Assembly (NCBI RefSeq): GCF_004745595.1
Contig: NZ_SRLH01000003.1
Location: 310,001-374,000, forward strand
DNA length: 64,000 nucleotides
Reading direction: 5' to 3'
Source of the DNA: Flavobacterium humi
Lineage (GTDB): Bacteria > Bacteroidota > Bacteroidia > Flavobacteriales > Flavobacteriaceae
This document shows positions 1 through 9,241 of the stretch, in pieces; the stretch's first letter is position 1; the number at the start of each line of letters is the position of its first letter. The position numbers and the translations under genes were made by a program. The notes under the pieces are model-generated. The model was not told where the DNA came from. It saw nothing but the letters and a program-made list of their open reading frames with translations, and did no database searches.

Positions 1-157
1 TTTTGCGAAATTTGGTTGGGAATGGGGCGGGAACTGGAAAGAATTCAAGGACCTCTCACATTTCGACAAACGGGGCCGCAACAATTGGCGAGACCTCATC
101 ACCCTAAAACAAGACACTAACGGATACTGTATCCTGAAAAAACAATACGATGCCTAA
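1..157 (+). CDS. M15-family peptidoglycan peptidase, 3' end only
   Basis: The reading frame beginning at base 2 is open and codes for 51 residues before a TAA at 155-157. It contains W-G-G-N-W followed by F-K-D-L-S-H-F, which matches the C-terminal metal-site region of M15-type L,D or D,D-peptidases (usual form WGGxWxxFxDxxHF), where the final His is a zinc ligand. The enzyme would cleave peptidoglycan cross-links or stems. The 5' part lies outside the window, so export signals cannot be judged. Its stop overlaps the start of the patatin gene by 8 bases (ATGCCTAA), so the two are probably co-transcribed. Assignment rests on one motif. Confidence 0.72.
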   Translation, partial: FAKFGWEWGGNWKEFKDLSHFDKRGRNNWRDLITLKQDTNGYCILKKQYDA

Positions 158-1187
158 AAAAATAAGAATATTAAGCCTTGATGGCGGAGGGATCCGGGGT
201 ATCATCTCCTGTGTCATCCTCAAATACATCGAAGAGCAATTGCAAAAGCTGGATCATCCCGATGCCAAGCTCGGGGATTATTTCGACCTGGTGGCCGGAA
301 GCAGTACCGGCGGGATCCTGGCTGCTCTGGTTTTGTATCCCGACAATTCCAAACGTTCCAAATTTTCGGTGGAAACCGCCCTGGACCTCTATGCCAAAAA
401 AGGAGACACGATTTTCAACGTTTCCTTCTGGAACCAGGTACTCAACCCTTTTGGATTGTTCAACGAAAAAATCTCCCAAAAGAGCCTCGAAAAACAACTC
501 AGTGAGGTATTCGGCACCCTGGAACTGAAAGACCTCGTAAAACCCTGCCTGATCACGTCGTATGACATCAATTCACGCAAGGCGAAGTTTTTCTGCAGCC
601 ATGAAGCCGATTCCCCTTTGGAGAATTTTTACGTCAAGGATGTCTGCCGGGCCACCAGCGCAGCCCCGACCTATTTCGAACCGGCCAAAATCAAATCGCT
701 CTACCAGCAGGAATTCACACTTATTGATGGCGGCGTGTATGCCAACAACCCTGCCCTTTGCGCTTACGCGGAAGCCCGGAAGATTGCCTTTAGCAAAGAA
801 CTCAACGATCCGGAAAAAATCGATTACCCAAGTGTTAACGACATGATTATCATTTCCATCGGGACAGGACAGGTTCTAAAACCCTATTCGTTTAAAGAGT
901 TTGAGAATGCCGGGAAAATCAAATGGATCAGCCCGCTAATTGATATTTTACTGACCGCCAATGCCGAAACAGTTGATTACCTGCTCACTAAAATGTACGA
1001 AACCTTAGGCCCGAGGAACCAAAAGAACTATTACCGCATCATGCCCGATTTGAAAAATGCGTCCCCGGAAATGGATGATACCACCCGGAAGAACATTTTC
1101 GAACTCATCCAGGCCGGCTTGCTGTATGTGGATGAAAACCGCGAATCTTTGGACGAAATTGCCAAAAAACTGGTCAAGCACAAATAA
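150..1187 (+). CDS. Patatin-like phospholipase
   Basis: A 345-residue protein with all three patatin hallmarks: the glycine-rich oxyanion loop DGGGIRG (residues 11-17), the nucleophile elbow GSSTG (50-54, Ser52) and the catalytic Asp in DGG (193-195). These enzymes hydrolyse acyl chains from phospholipids or other lipids with a Ser-Asp dyad. No signal peptide is seen, so it is probably cytoplasmic or membrane-associated. It overlaps the end of the upstream M15 peptidase by 8 bases and ends just before a strong terminator at 1188-1217. The substrate cannot be told from sequence. Confidence 0.9.
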   Translation: MPKKIRILSLDGGGIRGIISCVILKYIEEQLQKLDHPDAKLGDYFDLVAGSSTGGILAALVLYPDNSKRSKFSVETALDLYAKKGDTIFNVSFWNQVLNPFGLFNEKISQKSLEKQLSEVFGTLELKDLVKPCLITSYDINSRKAKFFCSHEADSPLENFYVKDVCRATSAAPTYFEPAKIKSLYQQEFTLIDGGVYANNPALCAYAEARKIAFSKELNDPEKIDYPSVNDMIIISIGTGQVLKPYSFKEFENAGKIKWISPLIDILLTANAETVDYLLTKMYETLGPRNQKNYYRIMPDLKNASPEMDDTTRKNIFELIQAGLLYVDENRESLDEIAKKLVKHK

Positions 1188-1217
1188 AAAACTGCCTTTT
1201 GTGACAAAGGCAGTTTT
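1188..1217. terminator. Intrinsic terminator, bidirectional
   Basis: Perfect 12-bp inverted repeat (1188-1199 with 1206-1217, AAAACTGCCTTT arms) with a 6-base loop. The arms end in A and T runs, so it can work for the patatin gene on the plus strand and for the converging lipoprotein gene on the minus strand. Confidence 0.85.
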
Positions 1218-1264
1218 ATATCGTATTTTCATTTCAATCCTATCGGGAATAGGGCAGTTCCTCC

Positions 1265-1723
1265 TTACTTCGACTTGATTTCAATCACATCCCAGGTATC
1301 CCAGACATCGTTTTTCAGTTTTTTAAACACTGCCGAATCCTGGCTTTTCTCCAGTTTCTTGAACAAATCGTGCATTTCCCCGCGCATATCCGGGTATTTG
1401 TCGGTCACCTGCGTTAAATTTTCCCACGAACGGATATGTTCGTTAAACGATTTGGAAAATTCCTTCGGGCATCCCTCCAGGTCAATCTGTTTCATTTTTC
1501 CTGTATAATTCGTAATGGTCTGGCTTAACGGAAGTTTTTTGCATTCCTTGTTCCGGATTTTACCAATAGAATCATCAATGGCAATCACCCGGTCCATACG
1601 TGCTTTTTCCACATCTGTTACCTGTTGTTTTTCCTGGAAACGGTTGATGCTTCTGTCGCAGGAAGCCAAAAAGCCCACCAAAACCATCATCAGGAGCAAC
1701 CCTGCGCTATATCGTTTTTTCAT
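1265..1723 (-). CDS. Small lipoprotein of unknown function
   Basis: A 152-residue protein starting with a type II signal peptide; the lipobox is L-A-S-C with Cys22 as the acylated residue, so the product should be an outer- or inner-membrane lipoprotein. The mature part is charged, predicted helical, with two Cys residues (in KECKKL and EGCPKE) that could pair. I do not recognise a family. It stands alone between two terminators and converges with the patatin gene. Upstream, a one-mismatch TAnnTTTG box (TAACTTTA, about 1758-1765) and a sigma-54-like element (1776-1792) are possible promoters. Confidence 0.75.
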   Translation of the reverse strand: MKKRYSAGLLLMMVLVGFLASCDRSINRFQEKQQVTDVEKARMDRVIAIDDSIGKIRNKECKKLPLSQTITNYTGKMKQIDLEGCPKEFSKSFNEHIRSWENLTQVTDKYPDMRGEMHDLFKKLEKSQDSAVFKKLKNDVWDTWDVIEIKSK

Positions 1724-1845
1724 CTTTCTCGTAATTCAAGTAATACATTTTATTCTTTAAAGTTACGGATTTTATCACAAAAAAAGTGCCAATATAGTAA
1801 TAATAAGAGGTTTACGGCAAATTTCAAAACTTTCCATACCGATAA

Positions 1846-1878
1846 AAAAGGCGGTAACCGCAATGATTACCGCCTTTT
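1846..1878. terminator. Intrinsic terminator of the M1 peptidase gene
   Basis: Perfect 12-bp stem (AAAAGGCGGTAA at 1846-1857 with its complement at 1867-1878), 9-base loop, flanked by A and T tracts. It lies 14 bases past the stop of the minus-strand M1 peptidase gene. Confidence 0.85.
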
Positions 1879-1892
1879 GTACCGGCTATTTT

Positions 1893-3914
1893 TTACTGCT
1901 TGATGATTCTAGCCGAAAACTGCTGGGTTCCCTGGCTGAAATGCACAATATAAATCCCACCCGGCAAATCGCTTCCGAAGGAAATGGCTTCAGTAGGCGC
2001 CATTTTTTCCTTATGGGCCACAATCTGTCCCAGTTCGTTCACGATATCCATCACCACCGGTGTCGTTTGGTCCAAGGACACAAAGTGGGCGTTAAATTCA
2101 CTGGTACTCGGATTCGGGTAAACAACTGTGCTGAAAACAGCATCCATCTCCTTCGCAGCAGCGGTATCCGCGGAAGGCCTCTGTGTAAGTGCCGAATTAA
2201 AAGTAACAGTCCCAGTAGCTATCGTTACATTGTCCGGGTCAAACTGGACGGTACTCGGGGTAAAAGGCAAACTAACGGTAATTTTATTGGTCCCGGTCCC
2301 GGCTCCTATTGTTCCGTTTCCGGCAACAGACAAATTCCCGGCGTTGTCATACAAAACAATATTCTGGACCGATCCTGAGGCGCTTTTAACCCTGATCGCT
2401 ACCGGCATCCTGAAATACGCCACATTCGAATTGCTGCTTCTGGTCTGGGTTAGTTTCAAAGTAATGTTTGTCCCTACATTATTCCATTCCACGCTATAAC
2501 TCGGTGTTCCCACGCCATTGACCCAATCGGCAAAAAAACCGCTGAGGTTAGCTCCTCCAAGCGCTGTCTCAAAATGCTGCCTCAAATTATCCGTATTGGC
2601 AGATTGATACGCCAGGTTAGGATCGGCAATATAATTCCGGGTGGCTTCAAAGAATTTGGTATCCCCGGAAACCGTTCTTAGCATCGACACGATCATTCCG
2701 CCGCGATCATACACCGCAGTAGTGTTCGCACCAGTCCAGACGGTATTCGAATTGCTTACATTGGCAATGTAAACCGGCACTGTTGTGGTCCTGGCCGAAC
2801 TCTTCATCGAACTCCTTCTCGACAAAGCACTTTGCCCCAAAGACGGGATTTGTTCTGCCGCAAGCACTTCCATGTAGGAAGCAAACCCTTCGTTGAGCCA
2901 CAAACTGTTCCAGGTTTTGCACGTAACAGCATCGCCAAACCATTGGTGGGCCACTTCATGGGCAATAGTAGACCAGCTGGTCAGTCCTCCGGAACTCAAG
3001 CCGATGTTGGTTTGATGTTCCATTCCTCCGGCAAAGCCAAATTCATACACCCCGAATTTTTCATTCTTAAAAGGATAATCCCCAAACTTGGACGTAAACA
3101 ACTGCAGTTCCAATTTACAGAAATCCAGGGCATTGAGTATCGAGGTATAGGAACTCCTGTTGAACAACTGATAGATAACCGGTACGCTTGTGGTGCCAAT
3201 CGTCACCGGAGTCCTGTTGAATTCGGTAAATTTAGCCACGCAGATACTCACCAGGTAAGACGCCACCGGATACTGGTGCCTATAGGTATATTTGGTACTG
3301 CTCCCGCTCACAACGGTCTTGAACAATTTTCCTTGTGTGGCCACTTTAAAAGCCGAAGGCGTACTTACCGTAATATCCATTGTTTCCACTTTGTCCTGCA
3401 TGTCCGCCTTGCACGGCCACCAGTCTTTGTCTTCGTACGATTCGGAGAGTGTGTAGATGTAATTGCTGCCGTTAAAAGACGTTTTTTGGTATCCCAAAGC
3501 TTCCCCGCTTGCGGCCGGCGGCACACCCCTGTAGGAAATCGTTACAGAATCCAATACATTGTTGGCCAAAGGAGCCGGTAAGGTAATAGTCAGCAAATTG
3601 ACATTCCCGCTGGACGGAAACGATTTGGAAACAGTAGCCCCATGGTACTTCACGACCAATCCGGTATTGTTAAAAGAGGTTTTGTTCAAATCGAAAGTAA
3701 TAGTACTAACGTTAGCTGTTTTGGTCAGGAATTTGGTCGTTACCGTGCCCCGGATGTATTTGGTCGAATCAGGATTGATCCGCCAATACACATTGTGGTG
3801 CTTCACATCAATGTTGGCACCGGACCCGCTTGTCCCCGAAGTTTGGGCTCGCGCCGACATAAAGGAGGCTCCTGCCATCACGAACAGGAGGCTTGCTTGT
3901 TTAAATGCATTCAT
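1893..3914 (-). CDS. Secreted M1-family aminopeptidase with T9SS sorting tail
   Basis: A 673-residue protein with a signal peptide (residues 1-23, cleavage after A-R-A-Q). The M1 metallopeptidase core shows the exopeptidase motif variant GGMEH (296-300), the zinc motif HEVAH (319-323) and the third zinc ligand Glu342 in NEGFASY. Residues about 595-673 form a type A T9SS C-terminal sorting domain (begins YPNPS, ends in a short basic tail), so the protein is exported across the inner membrane by Sec and across the outer membrane by the type IX system. It probably trims peptides for nutrition. A one-mismatch promoter box (TACTTTTA on the minus strand, 3943-3950) sits 29 bases upstream of the start. 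Confidence 0.92.
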   Translation of the reverse strand: MNAFKQASLLFVMAGASFMSARAQTSGTSGSGANIDVKHHNVYWRINPDSTKYIRGTVTTKFLTKTANVSTITFDLNKTSFNNTGLVVKYHGATVSKSFPSSGNVNLLTITLPAPLANNVLDSVTISYRGVPPAASGEALGYQKTSFNGSNYIYTLSESYEDKDWWPCKADMQDKVETMDITVSTPSAFKVATQGKLFKTVVSGSSTKYTYRHQYPVASYLVSICVAKFTEFNRTPVTIGTTSVPVIYQLFNRSSYTSILNALDFCKLELQLFTSKFGDYPFKNEKFGVYEFGFAGGMEHQTNIGLSSGGLTSWSTIAHEVAHQWFGDAVTCKTWNSLWLNEGFASYMEVLAAEQIPSLGQSALSRRSSMKSSARTTTVPVYIANVSNSNTVWTGANTTAVYDRGGMIVSMLRTVSGDTKFFEATRNYIADPNLAYQSANTDNLRQHFETALGGANLSGFFADWVNGVGTPSYSVEWNNVGTNITLKLTQTRSSNSNVAYFRMPVAIRVKSASGSVQNIVLYDNAGNLSVAGNGTIGAGTGTNKITVSLPFTPSTVQFDPDNVTIATGTVTFNSALTQRPSADTAAAKEMDAVFSTVVYPNPSTSEFNAHFVSLDQTTPVVMDIVNELGQIVAHKEKMAPTEAISFGSDLPGGIYIVHFSQGTQQFSARIIKQ

Positions 3915-4434
3915 ACTAAATTGGTTTTAAGGTTGTTAGCGATAAAAGTAAACCAAAAAAGTTTATTCTGAATATTCTTACAAAATATTTTTATCGGAAT
4001 TTTCTGTTTTTCAGTGGTTTATAGGCAAAAACAGCACAAAACTTACAAACTTTATAGAAACATAACCCATTGTAATATAGTATTTTATATAATTAGGAAG
4101 CTAGCCGGGATTATGCCGTAATTTCCTGCGGTCAAAGTCCTATTAAAATTCTATCAAAGTGTGCTTAAAGTGCAGGATGTAGTATGGATGTAGTATGGAT
4201 ATAGTATGGATATAGTATGCTAAAGCGCCATACAAATGCCGTTAAAGTGCTTCTGAAGTACATTCAAAATAAAATACAGCCCAAATATCCCCGTCTCAAC
4301 AATCCATGCAAAGCATTTCAATCTGCGGCCAAAAAAGCATTCCAATTGCAATATGCATAGTGCAAACCCCATTCAAAAGCGAAACCCAACTTCATTTTCA
4401 TTTCGACCTCCAACTTCGTATCTTTACCCCCGAA
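3915..4434. other. Long intergenic region between M1 peptidase and rnpA
   Basis: About 520 bases without a convincing gene. It holds the probable promoter of the M1 peptidase (3943-3950), an 11-bp tandem repeat (4175-4220), several copies of the word AAAGTG around 4155-4250, and just before rnpA a near-consensus -7 box TATCTTTA (4419-4426). An in-frame extension of the rnpA reading frame to 4306 exists, but it is low-complexity and upstream of that box. Confidence 0.6.
4175..4220. repeat. 11-bp tandem repeat, about 4 units
   Basis: The unit TAGTATGGATA/G is repeated at 4180-4190, 4191-4201, 4202-4212 and, in part, 4213-4220, preceded by a partial GGATG. Eleven bases is about one helical turn, so each unit presents the same face of the DNA. 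No known function. Confidence 0.85.
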
Positions 4435-4815
4435 ATGAAGAACACCTACCCAAAACACGAAAAGCTCAAGAGCAAAACCAGTATCGATTTCCTTTTTTCC
4501 GAAGGCAAATCCGTATCCAAATATCCGTTGAGGTTAGTATACGCCCCAATGTCCCTTGAAAAAGGGGAAAGGATCAAAATGGGGGTTTCCGTTTCTAAAA
4601 AGTACTTCAAAAAAGCCGTAGACCGCAATTATTTCAAAAGGGTGCTGCGCGAAACCTACCGCCTGAACAAGCATCTGCTGCTGGACAAGATGGGAGAGCC
4701 TTATGTTTTTATGTTTTTCTATCAGACCAAGGACCGCCTAAGCTACCAGGAAATCAACGAAAAGACCATACAGCTCTTCGAAAAATTCATCCAAAGCCTC
4801 GAACATACGCCATAA
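4435..4815 (+). CDS. rnpA: Ribonuclease P protein component
   Basis: A 126-residue basic protein. The RNR signature appears as KKAVDRNYFKRVLRE, preceded by MGVSVSKK; these residues bind the RNase P RNA and the 5' leader of precursor tRNA. The start at 4435 is chosen because the protein then has the normal family length and because a promoter-like box (TATCTTTA, 4419-4426) lies only 9 bases upstream, which would make the transcript nearly leaderless. Unlike in many bacteria, rnpA is not beside rpmH here. It ends at a terminator shared with pckA. Confidence 0.95.
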   Translation: MKNTYPKHEKLKSKTSIDFLFSEGKSVSKYPLRLVYAPMSLEKGERIKMGVSVSKKYFKKAVDRNYFKRVLRETYRLNKHLLLDKMGEPYVFMFFYQTKDRLSYQEINEKTIQLFEKFIQSLEHTP

Positions 4816-4818
4816 AAA

Positions 4819-4842
4819 AAAGAGCTGCTTTCGCAACTCTTT
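4819..4842. terminator. Bidirectional terminator between rnpA and pckA
   Basis: Ten-base stem (4819-4828 with 4833-4842, one mismatch) with a 4-base loop, an A run before and a T-rich run after. It sits between two converging genes. Confidence 0.8.
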
Positions 4843-4863
4843 CTATTTTTGAATTAATAAGTC

Positions 4864-6489
4864 TTATAATTGAGGCCCAGCTTTTACCAGGTTTTTTCCT
4901 TCTTCATTATCGGTATACTGAACAAAATTCTGGATAAATCTTCCGGCAAGGTCTTCCGCTTTTGCAGTCCATTCGGCAGCATCAGCATAGGTATTCCTCG
5001 GATCCAATATTTCAGTATTCACCCCTTCTAGTGCCGTAGGTATTTCCAGGTTGAAAATAGGTACGATTTGGGTATCTGCATTTTCCAAAGAACCGTCAAG
5101 GATCCTGTCAATGATCGCACGGGTATCTTTTATCGAAATACGTTTCCCGGTACCGTTCCATCCTGTGTTTACCATGTAAGCAGTAGCGTTATGTTCTTCC
5201 ATTTTCTTTACCAATTCCTCACCGTATTTCGTTGGGTGAAGGCATAAGAACGCTTTACCGAAACAAGCGGAGAACGTAGGCTCCGGTTTAGTAACGCCGC
5301 GCTCTGTCCCTGCCAGTTTTGCAGTAAATCCGGATAAGAAAAAATATTTGGTTTGCTCGGGAGTCAGTTTGGATACCGGTGGCATTACACCAAAAGCATC
5401 TGCTGTCAGGAAAATAACCTTTGTGGCATGTCCTGCTTTGGATACCGGCCTTACAATATTGTCAATATGGTTGATCGGATAAGAAACCCTTGTGTTTTGG
5501 GTTACCGAACCGTCTTTGAAATCTATTTTACCGTCTGCATCTACAGTAACGTTTTCCAATAAAGCGTCTTTACGGATCGCATTGAAGATATCCGGCTCGT
5601 TTTCTTTGCTTAAGTCGATGGTTTTGGCATAGCATCCGCCTTCAAAGTTGAAAACACCATCGTTGTCCCATCCGTGCTCGTCATCACCGATAAGTTCACG
5701 TTTAGGATCTGTAGACAAAGTGGTTTTCCCTGTACCGGATAATCCGAAGAAAACAGCAACATCACCGTCTTTCCCTTTATTGGCAGAACAGTGCATGGAT
5801 GCCATTCCTTGTAACGGAAGGTAATAGTTCATCATAGAGAACAACCCTTTTTTCATTTCACCGCCGTACCATGTTCCTCCGATCAATTGGATTTTCTCGG
5901 TCAAATTGAACGCGATATATACATCGGAATTCAATCCGTGTGCCGCATAGTCTTTAAAGCTTGTTTTGGATCCGTTCATCACCACAAAATCTGGCTCTCC
6001 GTAAGTGGCCAATTCGGCATCGGTCGGACGGATGAACATGTTTTTCACAAAATGCGCCTGCCAGGCCACCTCAACGATAAAACGTACTTTCAGCCTTGTG
6101 TTTTCGTTGGCTCCGCAGAAAGTATCTACCACAAAAAGCCTTTTTCCGGACAATTCTTTAACTGTCGTTTCTTTTAGGGCATTCCAGGTATCCTGTGAAA
6201 TGGGTTTGTTGTCGTTTACAGCCTTGTCAGAAGTCCACCAGATAGTGTTTTCTGTTACCGCGTCTTTTACAATGTACTTGTCTTTAGGGGAACGGCCTGT
6301 AAATTCGCCTGTCATTACGTTTACCGCACCAAGCTCGGTTAACTGGCCTTTTTCGAAACCTTGCAAAGAAGGCTTCAATTCTTCCTGATATAATAAATCG
6401 AATGACGGATTATATACAATTTCTTTAACGTCTTTAATTCCGTATTTTTCTAACGAAATCGATTTCGTAGCTGGGGTGTATGCTTCCAT
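4864..6489 (-). CDS. pckA: Phosphoenolpyruvate carboxykinase (ATP)
   Basis: A 541-residue cytoplasmic enzyme that converts oxaloacetate and ATP to phosphoenolpyruvate, CO2 and ADP, the entry step of gluconeogenesis. The kinase-1a loop GLSGTGKTT is at 249-257, followed by the metal-binding GDDEHGW and the FEGGCYAK segment. Length and motifs are typical of the ATP-dependent class. A perfect -7 promoter box TACTTTTG lies at 6526-6533 on the minus strand, giving a leader of about 30 bases. It converges with rnpA. Confidence 0.97.
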   Translation of the reverse strand: MEAYTPATKSISLEKYGIKDVKEIVYNPSFDLLYQEELKPSLQGFEKGQLTELGAVNVMTGEFTGRSPKDKYIVKDAVTENTIWWTSDKAVNDNKPISQDTWNALKETTVKELSGKRLFVVDTFCGANENTRLKVRFIVEVAWQAHFVKNMFIRPTDAELATYGEPDFVVMNGSKTSFKDYAAHGLNSDVYIAFNLTEKIQLIGGTWYGGEMKKGLFSMMNYYLPLQGMASMHCSANKGKDGDVAVFFGLSGTGKTTLSTDPKRELIGDDEHGWDNDGVFNFEGGCYAKTIDLSKENEPDIFNAIRKDALLENVTVDADGKIDFKDGSVTQNTRVSYPINHIDNIVRPVSKAGHATKVIFLTADAFGVMPPVSKLTPEQTKYFFLSGFTAKLAGTERGVTKPEPTFSACFGKAFLCLHPTKYGEELVKKMEEHNATAYMVNTGWNGTGKRISIKDTRAIIDRILDGSLENADTQIVPIFNLEIPTALEGVNTEILDPRNTYADAAEWTAKAEDLAGRFIQNFVQYTDNEEGKNLVKAGPQL

Positions 6490-6525
6490 AAAATAATTTA
6501 GATGTGTTGTGTACTACTATAAGGG

Positions 6526-6533
6526 CAAAAGTA
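6526..6533 (-). promoter_or_regulatory. pckA promoter, -7 box TACTTTTG
   Basis: Exact match to the Bacteroidota -7 consensus TAnnTTTG, 37 bases upstream of the pckA start; predicted transcription start near 6519. Confidence 0.6.
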
Positions 6534-6559
6534 TAAATTTATTTTAAATGCTTCACAGA

Positions 6560-6949
6560 TTATGCCTTTTTTGTGATTACATAGTAAAAAACCATTGACC
6601 ACGAGATAATTAGCAATAACCCGCCAATAGGAGTCACCGGGCCAAGATATTTAAAACTCATCCCCGTGGCTTTGCTTGTCGAAAGTAGGAAAATAGAGAC
6701 CGAAAAAAACAGCGTCCCAAGCACCGTCAGATAATAAACAATCGTTTTCTGCTCCGGCAACAGCAGCTGTGTTGTCCCGACGAACAGCAGGAACAAAGCG
6801 TGGTACATCATATACCTCACGCCTACTTCAAAGGAAGACAGCTGATCTGCATCGAGTATTTTCTTTAAAGCATGCGCTCCGAAAGCGCCCAAAACTATCG
6901 ACACAAAACCGAAGCACAATGCTGTAAGTATGATTTTCTTTTCCATCAA
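6560..6949 (-). CDS. DUF423 family small membrane protein
   Basis: A 129-residue protein with four hydrophobic segments. The segment G-A-F-G-A-H-A-L near residues 21-28 is the DUF423 (YwdK/YgdD-like) signature. These inner-membrane proteins have no settled function. An exact promoter box TATCTTTG at 6960-6967 lies only 11 bases upstream of the start, so the message should be almost leaderless. It is divergent from the saccharopine dehydrogenase-like gene. Confidence 0.88.
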   Translation of the reverse strand: MMEKKIILTALCFGFVSIVLGAFGAHALKKILDADQLSSFEVGVRYMMYHALFLLFVGTTQLLLPEQKTIVYYLTVLGTLFFSVSIFLLSTSKATGMSFKYLGPVTPIGGLLLIISWSMVFYYVITKKA

Positions 6950-6959
6950 TGTTTTTAGC

Positions 6960-6967
6960 CAAAGATA
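6960..6967 (-). promoter_or_regulatory. DUF423 promoter, -7 box TATCTTTG
   Basis: Exact TAnnTTTG match on the minus strand immediately upstream of the gene; expected start of transcription near 6953, a few bases before the ATG. Confidence 0.55.
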
Positions 6968-7028
6968 CTACATGATGCAGGATTTTAGAACTTTAAAAAC
7001 ATTTCTGCAATAAAATATAACATTTTAC

Positions 7029-7036
7029 TACATTTG
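7029..7036 (+). promoter_or_regulatory. Promoter of saccharopine dehydrogenase-like gene, -7 box TACATTTG
   Basis: Exact TAnnTTTG match. It places transcription start near 7043, downstream of an in-frame GTG at 7038, so the ATG at 7059 is the usable start. Confidence 0.6.
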
Positions 7037-7058
7037 TGTGATTTTTTATAAAAACAAC

Positions 7059-8411
7059 ATGAGAAATGTATTGATTATTGGAGCCGGGCGTTCGGCCTCA
7101 TCACTTATAAAATACCTTTTGGAAAAATCCGAAAGCGAAAACCTGCACCTGACTATCGGGGATTTGTCTTTGGAATTGGCCCAAAGGAAAACCAAAAACC
7201 ATAAAAATGCTACCGCAATCGCCCTGGACATCCACAATCAGGAACAGCGCGGGGAAGAAATACGCAAAGCCGATATCGTGATTTCGATGTTGCCGGCCCA
7301 CATGCACCTTGAAGTTGCAAAAGATTGCATTGCTTTCAAGAAACACATGGTGACCGCTTCGTACATCAGTGACGCGATGCAGGATTTGGACGCTGCCGCC
7401 AAAGAAAACAACCTGGTGTTCATGAACGAAGTGGGGCTTGATCCGGGAATCGACCATATGAGTGCCATGAAGATCCTCGACGAAATAAGGCATTTGGGTG
7501 GGAAAATCATCCTGTTTGAATCCTTTTGCGGCGGATTGGTCGCTCCGGAATCCGATAACAACCTTTGGAATTACAAATTCACGTGGGCGCCTAGGAATGT
7601 TGTCCTGGCCGGGCAAGGCGGTGCTGCGAAATTCATCCAGGAAGGCACTTACAAATACATTCCGTACCACAAATTATTCCGCAGGACCGAATTTTTGGAA
7701 GTAGAAGGATACGGGCGTTTTGAAGGCTATGCCAACAGGGATTCCTTAAAATACCGAAGCGTATACGGATTGGACGATGCCCTGACCGTTTTCAGGGGAA
7801 CTATCCGCCGGGTAGGGTATTCCAAAGCATGGGACATGTTTGTCCAGCTGGGAATGACCGACGACACCTACATCATTGACGATTCCGAAAACATGAGCTA
7901 CAGAGGTTTTGTGAATTTGTTTTTGCCATACCACGCTACGGATTCTGTGGAAATCAAACTACGCCATCAACTGAAAATCGACCAGGATGATGTCATGTGG
8001 GATAAATTAGTCGAATTGGATTTATTCAACCCAAATAAAACCATAGGCCTCAAAAATGCCACACCGGCCCAGATCCTTGAAAAAATACTAACAGACAGTT
8101 GGTCATTGCAACCCGAAGACAAAGACATGATCGTGATGTACCACAAGTTCGGGTACGAGCTTAACGGAGAAAGAAAACAAATTGATTCTACGATGGTCTG
8201 CATCGGTGACGACCAAACCTATACGGCAATGGCCAAAACCGTAGGCCTGCCTGTTGCCATGGCGACCCTGCAGATCTTAAACGGAAATATAAAAACCCCT
8301 GGCGTACAATTGCCTATCAAAAAGGAAGTATACGAACCTATTTTGAAGGAATTGGAGCAATACGGAGTGATTTTCCATGAAAAGGAAGTCCCTTACAAAG
8401 GCTATAATTAA
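7059..8411 (+). CDS. Saccharopine dehydrogenase family protein
   Basis: A 450-residue cytoplasmic oxidoreductase. The N-terminus has a Rossmann dinucleotide loop (VLIIGAGRSASS, residues 4-15) followed by the family's alternating sheet and helix pattern; the middle has NEVGLDPGIDHM, typical of saccharopine reductase/dehydrogenase C-terminal domains. The family handles lysine through saccharopine, but several members act on other substrates such as carboxynorspermidine, so the substrate is left open. The start at 7059 is set by the promoter at 7029-7036. Two genes on lies an Lrp-type regulator, a class that often senses amino acids; a link is only inference. Confidence 0.88.
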   Translation: MRNVLIIGAGRSASSLIKYLLEKSESENLHLTIGDLSLELAQRKTKNHKNATAIALDIHNQEQRGEEIRKADIVISMLPAHMHLEVAKDCIAFKKHMVTASYISDAMQDLDAAAKENNLVFMNEVGLDPGIDHMSAMKILDEIRHLGGKIILFESFCGGLVAPESDNNLWNYKFTWAPRNVVLAGQGGAAKFIQEGTYKYIPYHKLFRRTEFLEVEGYGRFEGYANRDSLKYRSVYGLDDALTVFRGTIRRVGYSKAWDMFVQLGMTDDTYIIDDSENMSYRGFVNLFLPYHATDSVEIKLRHQLKIDQDDVMWDKLVELDLFNPNKTIGLKNATPAQILEKILTDSWSLQPEDKDMIVMYHKFGYELNGERKQIDSTMVCIGDDQTYTAMAKTVGLPVAMATLQILNGNIKTPGVQLPIKKEVYEPILKELEQYGVIFHEKEVPYKGYN

Positions 8412-8430
8412 TACTTACACCATTAATTGT

Positions 8431-8464
8431 AAAAGCCCTGTTTCTATGGAGACAGGGCTTTTTT
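8431..8464. terminator. Bidirectional terminator
   Basis: Stem AAGCCCTG/CAGGGCTT with extended pairing, preceded by AAAA and followed by a T run, between the saccharopine dehydrogenase-like gene and the converging coiled-coil protein gene. Confidence 0.85.
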
Positions 8465-8468
8465 TATG

Positions 8469-9083
8469 TTAGGACACTTTCATTTCCGTGAATTGTTTCT
8501 GCTTGTTGATTTCGTCCTGCAGCTGCCGGCTTACTTTCTGTTCGCGTTCTATGGCCCTGCGCTTGTATTCCTGGTATTCTTCCTCCAATTCGGACAAAAC
8601 GCTTTTGGCGTGCCGGGTAATGGCATTCGCTTTGTTGAATCGTATGGCAAAAAAGGCAAAAGACATTAAAGAACCGAAAAAAATAATACTGAAAAGTGTG
8701 GCAAAAACGTATTGGTTGAAGGTTATGCCCAAAAAAGTAACGGTAGGCCCCGAATTTGTATATTCGGAAAGGGAAGCGCTCGTTTTTTTAAGTTCGGATT
8801 GCAGCTGTGCAATTTCTGCTTCCTGCCGGCTGGCAATTGTCTTGGTTTCCAGCAACTGGCTCTCGACTGCTCCGTAAGACTGGGTTATGCTTTGTTTGAG
8901 GTTCTGGATCCATTTTGTCTTGACTATTTTCAGATCCCTGTAGCTTTCGGATTTATCCAGGATATAGTCAAACTGTCCTGCAATTTTGTTTTTGGAAAGT
9001 GCTGATTCCTGCGCGGGGGAAGCGGTCATGGCAAATAGCAGTAATACCGCCATCTGCAACCTTTGGATTGCATTGCTTTTCAT
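8469..9083 (-). CDS. Secreted or membrane coiled-coil protein, function unknown
   Basis: A 204-residue protein: signal peptide (1-25, S-P-A-Q cleavage), a charged helical stretch with heptad character (about 60-110), one transmembrane helix (about 122-148, VFATLFSIIFFGSLMSF), then a second coiled coil (about 150-200) rich in Glu, Lys and Gln. The layout suggests an inner-membrane protein with a periplasmic and a cytoplasmic coil. I recall similar Flavobacterium proteins labelled tRNA (guanine-N1)-methyltransferase in databases; nothing here supports that activity. A weak promoter box (TATGTTTA) lies at 9102-9109. Confidence 0.75.
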   Translation of the reverse strand: MKSNAIQRLQMAVLLLFAMTASPAQESALSKNKIAGQFDYILDKSESYRDLKIVKTKWIQNLKQSITQSYGAVESQLLETKTIASRQEAEIAQLQSELKKTSASLSEYTNSGPTVTFLGITFNQYVFATLFSIIFFGSLMSFAFFAIRFNKANAITRHAKSVLSELEEEYQEYKRRAIEREQKVSRQLQDEINKQKQFTEMKVS

Positions 9084-9241
9084 TTTTAGAGATTTGAGGG
9101 TTAAACATAGTAGGTTGATAATGAAACGCTAAGCTAATAAAATTATTGTTTATTCAAAATTTTAGAATTTTTCTTATTAATTCTTGGTTTTTGTTTCTAT
9201 TTATCAGAAAAGCGTATATTTATGTTCCAAATTCACCTCAA

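Noticed and set aside
2832..3581. 249-codon open frame opposite the M1 peptidase
   Set aside because: Antisense to a gene with clear catalytic motifs; composition shows no real protein pattern.
4306..4434. N-terminal extension of rnpA by 43 codons
   Set aside because: Upstream of the likely promoter box, not typical of the family, and within the repeat-bearing intergenic region.
7575..7590. CACGTG core in the saccharopine dehydrogenase-like gene
   Set aside because: Flanks do not match parS; many mismatches.
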